Origin: an uncultured Candidatus Woesearchaeota archaeon
GTDB taxonomy: Archaea > Nanobdellota > Nanobdellia > Woesearchaeales > 21-14-0-10-32-9
Direction of reading: 5' to 3'
Assembly (NCBI GenBank): GCA_903891505.1
Contig: CAITEO010000082.1
Coordinates: 1 to 20,386 of the forward strand
DNA: 20,386 nucleotides
Shown here: positions 13,001 through 20,386 of the stretch, in pieces
How the letters are laid out: each line of letters starts with the position of its first letter
How positions within the stretch are numbered: position 1 is the first letter of the stretch
Program-made: the position numbers and the translations under genes
The notes under the pieces: model-generated
Database searches by the model: none
Told to the model about the DNA's origin: nothing
What the model saw: only the letters and a program-made list of their open reading frames with translations

Positions 13001-14502
13001 GAGAAGTCCTCCTTTTCAGATCTTTTTGTTATTTCTCCTCTGAGATTTTCTGAATAAAGTCTCTTCGCATCATTTGCATTGTAGTTGCTAAGCAACCACG
13101 CAAGTTTTATGTACGCAGTTTCTGTTGTAATATTTAGATTATGACCAAGAACGCCTGCATCCTTTAATGCTCTGCCAGGAGAATAAACATTCATGTTAAC
13201 TCGTCCACTTGTTGTTTGCGTAGTCATACAAACAATTTTTTCTTTAGCAAGATTCTTTAGCTCCCTAAATATTTCAACATTCTCCTGTGTATTCTCGTCA
13301 AATGATTCTATTGGGAAATGACCTAATCCTGTTCCTTCAAGTATAAGCCCGTCATAATGCTTGAAGAATGCTATTTCATCCGAAAACATACTAGGTCTAG
13401 ATCTTAAAATTCCTATTTTTAGTTTGCTGTTAAAAAATTTAACGTCCACATTTTCAGTTGTGCTTTTCTCATCCGACGCTGCTTTGTGTTTTTCGTTATT
13501 TTGCGAATTTTCCCTGAGAATGTCTACAGTTCTCATCCCCACATTAACTCTTGCAATAGGAGATGAATTTATTGCTTTGAACGCATCTCTTCTGCTTGAA
13601 TGCATTTTAATTGTATTTACTCCTGGCAAAATCAAACAATTATCATCGCTCGTTCCTTCATGCATACAAACAAAAACTCCACCTAAGTTATGTTCATTTT
13701 TTTGTTCTTTTGATCGTTCTTTAGATTTTGATATGAATATTGCTGCACTCAAAATATTTAGTGCTGCGTCGCTGCTAGGTCGATCACTGCTTCTTTGTGC
13801 GCCGACAATTATAACAGGAACTCTGATATTTTCTAATATAAATGAAAGTGCTGCAGCAGTGTAATGCAATGTGTCAGTTCCATGAGCAAGAATTATTCCT
13901 GCAAGATTTTTATTATCTTTTAATGCATCCACTATGACTTGTGCCATTTTGTTGTAATGCACAAAGTTAATATTTTCAGAGAGCATGTTGCTTACGAATT
14001 TACTATCTATTGTGGCTATATCAACAAGTTCTGGAAACAGTGTTAAAAGATCGTCAGTTGTGAACTTTGCGCTAACTGCGCCTGTTGAATAATCGACCCT
14101 GCTCGCAATTGTTCCACCGGTATGAAGAACTAATATTTCTGGTTTGGAACATTTCTTTATTTTTATATCGTGTTCATCAACGAGCTCTTCTTTTTGTTCT
14201 TTTCTTCTTTCTTCATTTCTTTCTTCGTTTAGTTTTTCTTTTTGTTCTTCTTTTTTCTCCTTATTTGGTTTATTATCTTGTTCGTCGTCTAGCACATCTT
14301 TTTTAGCTATCTCTGAAAATGTTTCTATTCCCGCGCTAGAAATTCCTATATTATACCCTGATTCTAGTTTTAAGTATATGAATGAATTCGTCTCGAACAC
14401 AAACACTCCTTCATGAACTTCCCCATTTTTCATGACAAGTCTGTATTTAGAGCCTTGAATAAATGCTTCGCTTCCCTTATTTAGTTTCCCTGATGCATCC
14501 AT
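12997..14502 (-). CDS. gatD: Glu-tRNA(Gln) amidotransferase subunit D
   Basis: 501 residues; the family is about 430. GatD is the asparaginase-like subunit that releases ammonia from glutamine or asparagine for GatE. The N-terminal barrel domain (about 15-65) is followed by a 45-residue Lys/Glu-rich linker (72-115), then the amidohydrolase core: HTGGTIAS with nucleophilic Thr131, AHGTDT with Thr209 and Asp210, GAQRSSDRPSSDAALN (234-249), and KMHSSRRDAF with a likely catalytic Lys299. All four residues expected for activity are present. Further low-complexity charged insertions lie at about 259-272 and 331-352. It is translationally coupled to gatE by a 4-bp overlap, and a TATA box 27 bp upstream implies a leaderless mRNA. 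Confidence 0.94.
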   Translation of the reverse strand: MDASGKLNKGSEAFIQGSKYRLVMKNGEVHEGVFVFETNSFIYLKLESGYNIGISSAGIETFSEIAKKDVLDDEQDNKPNKEKKEEQKEKLNEERNEERRKEQKEELVDEHDIKIKKCSKPEILVLHTGGTIASRVDYSTGAVSAKFTTDDLLTLFPELVDIATIDSKFVSNMLSENINFVHYNKMAQVIVDALKDNKNLAGIILAHGTDTLHYTAAALSFILENIRVPVIIVGAQRSSDRPSSDAALNILSAAIFISKSKERSKEQKNEHNLGGVFVCMHEGTSDDNCLILPGVNTIKMHSSRRDAFKAINSSPIARVNVGMRTVDILRENSQNNEKHKAASDEKSTTENVDVKFFNSKLKIGILRSRPSMFSDEIAFFKHYDGLILEGTGLGHFPIESFDENTQENVEIFRELKNLAKEKIVCMTTQTTSGRVNMNVYSPGRALKDAGVLGHNLNITTETAYIKLAWLLSNYNANDAKRLYSENLRGEITKRSEKEDFS

Positions 14503-14524
14503 ACAAACGAAGACGGATAAATAC

Positions 14525-14532
14525 TATTTAAA
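14525..14532 (-). promoter_or_regulatory. TATA box of gatD-gatE operon
   Basis: TTTAAATA on the minus strand is centred 27 bp upstream of the gatD ATG with no Shine-Dalgarno between, so the transcript should be leaderless. It shares a 238-bp divergent region with the ATPase gene. Confidence 0.6.
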
Positions 14533-14613
14533 GATTGTTGAATTGCTCGCAAATCTTGCTAGTTTACAGCCATCCTATAAATGCTTGCAAAGTTTAGCAG
14601 TTTAAAAACGAAA

Positions 14614-14623
14614 TAAATATAAA
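14614..14623 (+). promoter_or_regulatory. Possible TATA box of the P-type ATPase gene
   Basis: TAAATATAAA lies about 120 bp before the ATPase ATG. A TSS near 14645 would leave a leader of about 96 nt, much longer than for other genes here. The leader holds a short GTG-initiated frame (14692-14748) overlapping the ATPase start, and a GAGGAG ribosome-binding site near 14726-14731. Confidence 0.45.
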
Positions 14624-14740
14624 CACTGTATAGAGGATATACAATCATAGGGGTTGGCACGAGACTCGTAAAAAAAGAGGGTGTAGATTTAGTGATAAAA
14701 TCAGTAGATAATAGACTTATATTTAGAGGAGCGTGTTCTT

Positions 14741-17530
14741 ATGTCTGACGAGACAAATCCATCTAAAAATAAGGATTGGCACCTTAAAACAACCGAAGAA
14801 TTATTCGCTGAACTTGGAACATCTCATAGTGGCCTTAACGAGCAAAATGCGATTTCTAGACTGGGAACTGCTGGACCAAATAGCATCGCTAAAGAAAACA
14901 AAAATACCTCAATAAAAATACTCATAAGAAATTTCAACAGCATCCTAATCTATATTCTTCTTGGAAGCGCCTTAATTTCTCTTCTGACGAATCACGAGTT
15001 AGAGTTCGTAGTCATAATGTGCATAATACTTTTAACAGGCGTACTTGGATTCATACAAGAATATAGAGCGAGCAAATCAATAGATGCTCTCGCCAAACTA
15101 ACCGCGAAAAAAGTTCAGGTTGTACGTGCAGGAATAACAAAAGAAATACTCGCGGAGCATTTGGTTCCTGGAGACATCGTAGCTCTTAGACGAGGCATGA
15201 TAGTTCCTGCAGATATACGAATTATAGAATGCATTGGACTTATGGCTGATGAATCAATACTCACGGGAGAATCTACGTCAAAATTAAAGCATTCAGAAAG
15301 ATTAGACAAAGATGTTCTTTTAACAGAACAAGATAATATGCTCTTTAGCGGAACGAGCATAACTGCAGGAACTGGTAAAGGAGTGGTTGTTGAGACTGGA
15401 CTTAATTCTGAAATAGGAAAAATATCTTTGACCCTAAAAACAATCGATAATAAAAAAAGTCCTCTTCAGAAAAAAATAGATGTCATGAGCTCGAAACTAT
15501 CGTACGGAATACTTATTGTTAGCACAATATTCTTCTTTATCTTGATGCTAAGAGGATTCTCACTCTATGAAACTCTTCTCCTTGTTTGCGCAGTAACAGT
15601 CTCAGGAATACCTGAGAGCTTTCCGCTCGCACTAACCCTCGCGCTTTCAAACGGCGTCAGAAACATGGCAAAACAAAATGCGCTCATAAAAGATCTTAAT
15701 GCAGTTGAAACTCTTGGAACAACAACAGTTATCTGCACAGATAAAACAGGGACAATAACTGAGAATAAAATGCGCGTTGTGAAAATATTATTTCCTGACG
15801 GCAAAGAATACGAAGTAGAAGGACGAGGATACGATCCTCGAGGAGTATTCAAGCACAGTGGAAAAATAATAGATCATAAAGAACTTGCAATAAGAGATGA
15901 ACTATTCAAAACGTGCATCTTGTGCAATAATTCTGAACTGAAATTCAACGAAGAAACATGGACTGCGATTGGAGAATCTACTGAAGGTGCACTTCTCACC
16001 CTTGCAAAAAGTGCAGGATATGATGAAGCCATCCTAAAAGAAGATAATACCCGCATATACGAAATACCTTTTGATCCTACAATAAAGCACATGATAACTG
16101 TGCATTCTGATAAAAACAAGAAAGGCGCACAAACAGCATACATGAAAGGTGCTGTTGATGTCATAATACATAGATGTACACAAATACGTTTATCTGACGG
16201 TAAAACAAAGAAATTAACAGAACATCAAAAAGAAAAAATACTCAAACACGTCCATGTATATAGTTCTACAACTCTTCGAGTTATGGGCTTTGCGACTAAA
16301 AAACTCAACAAACATATACGCGCAGATAAACAAGGAAGAATAAAAGAAGAGCATTCTAAGTTCCTTGAAACAAACTATGTGTTTGAAGGTATTGTAGGAA
16401 TGGAAGACCCTATACGCCCTGATGTTTTTGAGTCAATAAAAACATGTCATGAAGCCGGAATAAAAGTTATGATTATAACAGGCGATCATAAAGCGACAGC
16501 TGAGAGCATAGGAAAAACTCTTGGTTTAATAAAATCAAAACACGATCTAGTTATTGAAGGATCAGAACTAAACAATATGACAAACGAAGATCTTGATGCA
16601 ATAATTGACAAAGTCGCAGTATTTGCAAGAACAACCCCTGATCATAAACTAAGAATTGTTAGTTCTCTTCAAAGACGAGGAGAAATTGTCGCCATGACTG
16701 GTGACGGGGTAAATGATGCTCCAGCACTCAAGAAAGCAGATATTGGAATTAGCATGGGCAAAAATGGAACAGATGTTGCACGTGAAGCATCAAACATGAT
16801 ACTCGCTGACGATAATTTTAGCACAATAGTAAAAGCAGTCAAAGAAGGGCGATCAATCTATAGCAACATACGACGATTCGTACATTATTTAGTATCTGGT
16901 AATTTCACAGAAGTATCTTTAATGGTGATAACAACGCTAATCGGACTTCTAACTCCACTAACTGCGCTCATGATTTTATTCGTGAATGTAGTTACAAGCA
17001 CATTCCCATCACTCGCACTTAGCATCGAGCCACCACACATGAAAGTGATGAAACAAAAGCCTAGAAATCCAAAAGAGAGTTTGCTATCTAGTTACATAAT
17101 GCTAAAGACTCTTGTCTTAGTTCCGCTTATGTTCGGAGGAACACTCCTTTTATTCATATGGGAACTCGCCGTACATAATGTGGGCATAGATAAAGCGAGA
17201 ACTGTGGCATTTGCAACCCTCATACTCTTTGAATTATTCCATGCATACAATTCAAGATCGCTGCATACAAGCATATTCAACAAGCATTTCTGGAAGAACA
17301 AGATGATGTTTGTAGCAACAGGAATATCAATAACTTTGATGTTGCTTGCGATATACACTCCATTCGGCCAGAACATATTCAAAACAGTCTCTCTTGGCGC
17401 AGTTGATTGGATAACAATAGTTATCATTAGCAGCCTTGTACTTGTCGCATCCGAAGCGATAAAGATGCTAATTCGCAGCGAATTCGCAGAACAAAACAAA
17501 CTACGCGGAACGGAATTGACAGTTGAATAG
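14741..17530 (+). CDS. P-type cation-transporting ATPase, P2-like, altered M6 site
   Basis: 929 residues with the full P-type layout: cation-ATPase N-terminus (12-60), M1-M2 (about 62-105), actuator loop TGES (175-178), M3-M4 (about 255-305), phosphorylation motif CTDKTGTITENK with Asp334, nucleotide-binding MKGA (468-471), DPIRP (556-560), hinge TGDGVNDAPALKKAD (653-667) and M5-M10. The enzyme couples ATP hydrolysis to cation movement across the membrane. Compared with SERCA-like pumps, M4 reads IPESFP (290-295) instead of PEGLP, and M5 keeps N721 and E724. M6 reads FVNVVTSTFP, so N749 and T752 are kept but the key Asp is Ser753. The transported ion (Ca2+, Na+, H+ or other) is therefore uncertain. 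A GAGGAG site lies about 9 nt before the ATG. No regulator or accessory subunit is adjacent. Confidence 0.92.
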   Translation: MSDETNPSKNKDWHLKTTEELFAELGTSHSGLNEQNAISRLGTAGPNSIAKENKNTSIKILIRNFNSILIYILLGSALISLLTNHELEFVVIMCIILLTGVLGFIQEYRASKSIDALAKLTAKKVQVVRAGITKEILAEHLVPGDIVALRRGMIVPADIRIIECIGLMADESILTGESTSKLKHSERLDKDVLLTEQDNMLFSGTSITAGTGKGVVVETGLNSEIGKISLTLKTIDNKKSPLQKKIDVMSSKLSYGILIVSTIFFFILMLRGFSLYETLLLVCAVTVSGIPESFPLALTLALSNGVRNMAKQNALIKDLNAVETLGTTTVICTDKTGTITENKMRVVKILFPDGKEYEVEGRGYDPRGVFKHSGKIIDHKELAIRDELFKTCILCNNSELKFNEETWTAIGESTEGALLTLAKSAGYDEAILKEDNTRIYEIPFDPTIKHMITVHSDKNKKGAQTAYMKGAVDVIIHRCTQIRLSDGKTKKLTEHQKEKILKHVHVYSSTTLRVMGFATKKLNKHIRADKQGRIKEEHSKFLETNYVFEGIVGMEDPIRPDVFESIKTCHEAGIKVMIITGDHKATAESIGKTLGLIKSKHDLVIEGSELNNMTNEDLDAIIDKVAVFARTTPDHKLRIVSSLQRRGEIVAMTGDGVNDAPALKKADIGISMGKNGTDVAREASNMILADDNFSTIVKAVKEGRSIYSNIRRFVHYLVSGNFTEVSLMVITTLIGLLTPLTALMILFVNVVTSTFPSLALSIEPPHMKVMKQKPRNPKESLLSSYIMLKTLVLVPLMFGGTLLLFIWELAVHNVGIDKARTVAFATLILFELFHAYNSRSLHTSIFNKHFWKNKMMFVATGISITLMLLAIYTPFGQNIFKTVSLGAVDWITIVIISSLVLVASEAIKMLIRSEFAEQNKLRGTELTVE

Positions 17531-17560
17531 AAACAGAACTAATAGTAAAATAACCTGCAG

Positions 17561-17580
17561 CTTTTTTTCTTTTATTGTTT
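17561..17580 (+). terminator. T-rich terminator after the ATPase gene
   Basis: A run of seven T, then C, then four T lies 30 bp after the ATPase stop. Archaeal RNA polymerase terminates at such T tracts. It overlaps the end of the convergent kinase gene. Confidence 0.55.
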
Positions 17581-19746
17581 TATGTACTTATCTAGAACAT
17601 TTATTAATTGGTCGCGATCTAGTGGTTTTGAGAGATAATCGTCGCATCCTGCTGAGAGGAATTTTTCTTTATCTCCTACCATTGCGTATGCGCTTTGTGC
17701 GATTATAGGTGTTTTTATTCCTCTTTCTCTTAGCTTTTTTGTCGCAGTTATTCCATCCATTGTCGGCATTTTTATATCCATAAAAATTATATTTATTTCA
17801 GGATCTTTTTCTACTATGTTTAGCGCTTCTTGTCCGTTATATGCAACTACAAAATTTACATTCAATTTTCTAAAATATTCTTTAAATAAGTTGATGTTAC
17901 AATCTTCATCTTCTACTAGAAGAAGTTTGGCACCTTTATAATCTTGGTTTAACTTCGGCGCTATCTGTTTGACTTCTTCTTTAACTGATTCTATTTTTCC
18001 TTCGAATGGTAATGTGAAATAGAATTTGCTTCCAACGCCCTCGTTTGATTCCACGCCTATTGTGCCACCCATTAACTCAACTAATTCTTTTGAGATTGTG
18101 AGGCCGAGGCCAGTTCCACCATATTTTTTCCCAGTATCTTCTTCAGCTTGTCTAAATGCATTAAATATATTTTCCTGATTTTCTTTTGAAATTCCTATTC
18201 CTGTATCTTGAACGTAAAATAGCAGGGTTTTTGAATCTGTTTTATGACATCCAATCTCAATTATCCCATTTTGCGTAAATTTAATTGAATTACCGACTAA
18301 ATTAATTAGTATTTGTTCTAATTTTTGATGGTCTGTATTGATGAGATAATTTTCTTCCTCGAATTTTATTTCTAAATTTATTTTCTTCTCAACAATTTTA
18401 GTGTATAGTAAGTTAATTACGTGGCTAAGTGATTCACCTACTATTTTTTCTTTATAGTCTAATCTCATTTGTTTTGCATCAATTTTTGATAAATCCAAGA
18501 TGTCGTTTATTAGAGTTAGTAATCTCTCTCCTGAAGCATATATTCTATTTGCATACATTTCTTGCTCGGATGTTATGTCCTCGATGTCTTTTAGCAGGTA
18601 TGAAAAGCCCATAATTGCATTCATAGGAGTTCTTATTTCATGGGACATATTGGCAAGGAATGCTGATTTTAATCTATCTGATTCTTCCGCCTTTTCTTTT
18701 GTGGCAATTAGTGTATCCTCCATTTTTTTTCTTTCATCAATATCACGAAGCACACCTATTAGTAGTTTAGCGCCGGTTTCATCAAGAATTGTGTTGCTAA
18801 TCGTGTTAACATATTTAGTGTTGCCGTCTTTTGTTTTTATACGCCAATCCATTGACTCATAAATTCCAGATAGTCTTTTTTTAAATTTAGTGAGTATATT
18901 AGGTAAATCATCTTTATGAACATAAGAAAATAAAGAAGTGTTTATGATTTCTTTAGGTGTGTATTTAGTTATTTGCGTTACTGCAGAACTTATATATTGT
19001 ACAACTCCATTCGAATCAAGAATGTAAATTGCATCACTGATATTTTCAACTACTTTCTTGAATTTTTCATTGCTTGCAATAAGCTTAGCTTCTGCAATTT
19101 TTTGTTCTGTTTTAAGATATATGTTTTTTATGCCGAGTGAAATATTTTTCGCAACTTCATCTAAAAGTTTTATTTCTTCTTCTTGGAAGAAATTCACATC
19201 TTTTGAATAAACTGAAATGGCCCAAGTGACAGAATCAGATATAGGTATTGGAAAAACAGCTGAAGATTTTAACCCGAAATTCAAAGCTCTATCTCTCCAA
19301 GGTAATGTGTTCGGGTCGTTGTGAAAATCGTTACAGATGTATATTGTTCCAGATTTTATGGCAAGTGCAGTGGGCCCGTGTCCAATTGCAGAATCATCAA
19401 GGGATATGTGTAGTCCGTGCGCGTATTCTGAGGCTTCGCCTTTAATTACTATAGGTGTTACAATTTTTGTTGAAGAATTTGTTTTTCCAATCCACGCAAG
19501 CTTAAATCTAGATTCGGTTACAAGAGATGAGCAAATATCTTCTATAAAAAGTTCAAGAGTGCCAATTGTGTGTTCTTTGAGAAGAGCAGTATTTACTTTA
19601 TAGAGAATTTTATATAATTCGTTTAATTTGTTTAGTTCTGAATCTTGAGCATCTAGTGCATTAATTCTTTCTTTAATTATCTGCTTTACGTCTTCAGGAA
19701 TATCTTCTCGTTTTAAGAGTTGTTCAAGTTTCTCCATTTTTATCAT
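17572..19746 (-). CDS. Hybrid sensor histidine kinase (GAF-PAS-HisKA-HATPase-REC)
   Basis: 724 residues, no membrane segment, so cytosolic. Order: N-terminal helical/coiled region (1-55), GAF-like sensor (about 60-210), PAS domain (about 228-340, ending DERKKMED), HisKA with the phospho-accepting His369 in NMSHEIRTPMNAIMGF, HATPase with N-box NLVGNSIKFTQNG (482-494), G1 DTGIGIS (514-520) and G2 GGTGLGL (543-549), then a receiver domain (about 605-724) with E612/D613, phospho-acceptor Asp657 and Lys707. A signal sensed by GAF/PAS would drive transfer from His369 to Asp657. No DNA-binding or enzymatic output is attached, and no response regulator or Hpt protein lies nearby. The architecture is typical of bacteria, so acquisition by transfer is plausible (inference). 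It is convergent with the ATPase, 41 bp apart. The ATG at 19737 (Met4) is an alternative start. Confidence 0.93.
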   Translation of the reverse strand: MIKMEKLEQLLKREDIPEDVKQIIKERINALDAQDSELNKLNELYKILYKVNTALLKEHTIGTLELFIEDICSSLVTESRFKLAWIGKTNSSTKIVTPIVIKGEASEYAHGLHISLDDSAIGHGPTALAIKSGTIYICNDFHNDPNTLPWRDRALNFGLKSSAVFPIPISDSVTWAISVYSKDVNFFQEEEIKLLDEVAKNISLGIKNIYLKTEQKIAEAKLIASNEKFKKVVENISDAIYILDSNGVVQYISSAVTQITKYTPKEIINTSLFSYVHKDDLPNILTKFKKRLSGIYESMDWRIKTKDGNTKYVNTISNTILDETGAKLLIGVLRDIDERKKMEDTLIATKEKAEESDRLKSAFLANMSHEIRTPMNAIMGFSYLLKDIEDITSEQEMYANRIYASGERLLTLINDILDLSKIDAKQMRLDYKEKIVGESLSHVINLLYTKIVEKKINLEIKFEEENYLINTDHQKLEQILINLVGNSIKFTQNGIIEIGCHKTDSKTLLFYVQDTGIGISKENQENIFNAFRQAEEDTGKKYGGTGLGLTISKELVELMGGTIGVESNEGVGSKFYFTLPFEGKIESVKEEVKQIAPKLNQDYKGAKLLLVEDEDCNINLFKEYFRKLNVNFVVAYNGQEALNIVEKDPEINIIFMDIKMPTMDGITATKKLRERGIKTPIIAQSAYAMVGDKEKFLSAGCDDYLSKPLDRDQLINVLDKYIKQ

Positions 19747-19784
19747 GAATTATTTTGGAATAAACTCGTACTAATAAGACTCAA

Positions 19785-19792
19785 TATATAAA
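19785..19792 (-). promoter_or_regulatory. TATA box of the histidine kinase gene
   Basis: TTTATATA on the minus strand is centred about 42 bp before the ATG at 19746, predicting a leader of about 16 nt. No Shine-Dalgarno is visible. Confidence 0.5.
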
Positions 19793-20019
19793 TGTTACTC
19801 TCAAAAAGGAAGGACAAATAACGCGTGGTTTTATCAAGTCAAAAATTATTAGTTCTAAGTTCTATCACAAATAGAAGAGCGCGAACACTTATTGATCCAA
19901 AACTAGTAATTTAGTGCAAGATCTTAATTAATTAGTCTGCCACATGAACAAAAATCAGGCATTGGCTTACCATATAGCGGAGATACACAACTACTTTGCG
20001 TAGCGCAGTAATAGTTAAG
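19793..20019. other. Non-coding stretch between kinase and hydrolase genes
   Basis: The gap between the two divergent genes is 304 bp (19747-20050). Apart from the two TATA boxes I see no RNA gene or long ORF. A tiny plus-strand frame (19944-20003, 19 codons) and a 12-codon minus-strand frame with a CSC motif (19924-19962) are not convincing. TGCG-TAG-CGCA near 19996 is a minor hairpin. Confidence 0.5.
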
Positions 20020-20028
20020 AATTTAAAG
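20020..20028 (+). promoter_or_regulatory. TATA box, leaderless start of the hydrolase gene
   Basis: AATTTAAAG is centred 27 bp upstream of ATG 20051 and no Shine-Dalgarno intervenes. Confidence 0.55.
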
Positions 20029-20050
20029 CGCGAAACTAAATAAAAAATAA

Positions 20051-20386
20051 ATGATAAAAACTAAAAGTAAACAGCCAACACAAAGCAAAAGCTCATTCAA
20101 GGAAAACATTATAATCATCCATGGTATAAATGTTGGACGAGGAACGTACCGAATAAAATATTATGGTTTGCTTGAAAAAGAGTTATCTAAAAAGTACAAC
20201 GTACTATTTTTCTCTTGGAATCGCGAGCAAACAACAAGCGAACTCGCAGATGACCTTAGAGAATTCATAACGAAGAATAAAGTAAAATCTGCTCATTTTA
20301 TCTGTCATAGTTTTGGCTCTGTAATATTCAGAGTTTTTTACCAAAAACCGAATTGCGAAATAAGAAAAATCATATTTATAGCGCCG
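20051..20386 (+). CDS. Alpha/beta-hydrolase, 3'-truncated by window edge
   Basis: The frame is open from ATG 20051 to the last base (112 codons), so only the N-terminal part is present. After about 18 polar residues comes a strand and oxyanion-type turn, NIIIIHGIN (His24-Gly25), then YNVLFFSWNRE (about 49-59), a helix (SELADDLREFI) and the nucleophile elbow. The elbow reads AHFICHSFGSVI with Ser87 in C-H-S-F-G; the usual first Gly of G-x-S-x-G is Cys. The strand KIIFIAP follows. This order is that of lipases/esterases of the alpha/beta-hydrolase fold. The acid and His of the triad would lie beyond the window. There is no signal peptide, so it is probably cytosolic. The substrate is unknown. 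Confidence 0.8.
   Translation, partial: MIKTKSKQPTQSKSSFKENIIIIHGINVGRGTYRIKYYGLLEKELSKKYNVLFFSWNREQTTSELADDLREFITKNKVKSAHFICHSFGSVIFRVFYQKPNCEIRKIIFIAP

Noticed and set aside
14085..14416. Plus-strand ORFs opposite the gatD linker
   Set aside because: They are antisense readings of the Lys/Glu-rich linker, giving Phe/Leu/Ser-rich nonsense.
19924..19962. Minus-strand 12-codon frame MPDFCSCGRLIN, resembling the N-terminal zinc knuckle of TFS-like proteins
   Set aside because: It is too short, stops after 12 codons, and no zinc-ribbon sequence continues in any frame.
19944..20003. Plus-strand 19-codon frame MNKNQALAYHIAEIHNYFA
   Set aside because: There is no ribosome-binding site and the nearest AT-rich string is too close for a leaderless start; likely chance.

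Overview
The window reads as a piece of an archaeal chromosome, most likely from an uncultivated DPANN-type lineage (Woesearchaeota/Pacearchaeota-like). I infer this from several signs together. There is an adjacent gatD-gatE pair, which makes the archaea-specific Glu-tRNA(Gln) amidotransferase. Two tRNA genes carry introns at position 37/38 with bulge-helix-bulge-like splice sites. TATA boxes lie about 27 bp upstream of start codons, so several mRNAs look leaderless. Large secreted proteins are rich in Asn/Ser/Thr and carry many N-glycosylation sequons. The DNA is AT-rich throughout. The exact lineage cannot be fixed from this window.

Layout: 1-4016 holds two cell-surface genes on the plus strand, a glycine-rich protein cut by the window edge and a 915-residue Ig-like-domain protein. 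4046-4194 is a non-coding array of three hairpin units. Next come tRNA-Phe (23-nt intron) with a degenerate tRNA-like copy downstream, and a Nudix hydrolase. On the minus strand, 5026-8234 carries truD, then thyA and tmk (the last two a dTMP-to-dTDP module, both enlarged by insertions). tRNA-Arg(CCU), with an unusually long and structured intron, follows at 8331-8550, with a 104-bp-spaced partial repeat after it. A polytopic LPG-synthase/flippase-like membrane protein (8689-9861) and two unrecognised genes (9900-10379, 10516-11220) come next. 11257-11382 holds a remnant of the gatE 3' end and a hairpin cluster. The minus-strand gatD-gatE operon (11450-14502) diverges from a P2-like cation ATPase (14741-17530). 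A hybrid histidine kinase (minus, 17572-19746) is convergent with the ATPase. An alpha/beta-hydrolase runs off the right edge.

Most genes are ordinary housekeeping: decoding (two tRNAs, TruD, GatDE), dTMP synthesis and ion transport, plus envelope proteins. The unexpected part is in the non-coding DNA. Eight short perfect hairpins share constant GAAAA/TTTTC arms but differ in their inner stem and loop; they occur in a surface-gene trailer, inside the tRNA-Arg intron and in the gatE trailer. Separately, three different genes (tRNA-Phe, tRNA-Arg, gatE) each have a second copy of their own 3' end 80-193 bp downstream. The elements after the two tRNAs share a 16-nt GC-rich module. Together these suggest a family of tiny elements, or a duplication process, acting at gene 3' ends in this genome.
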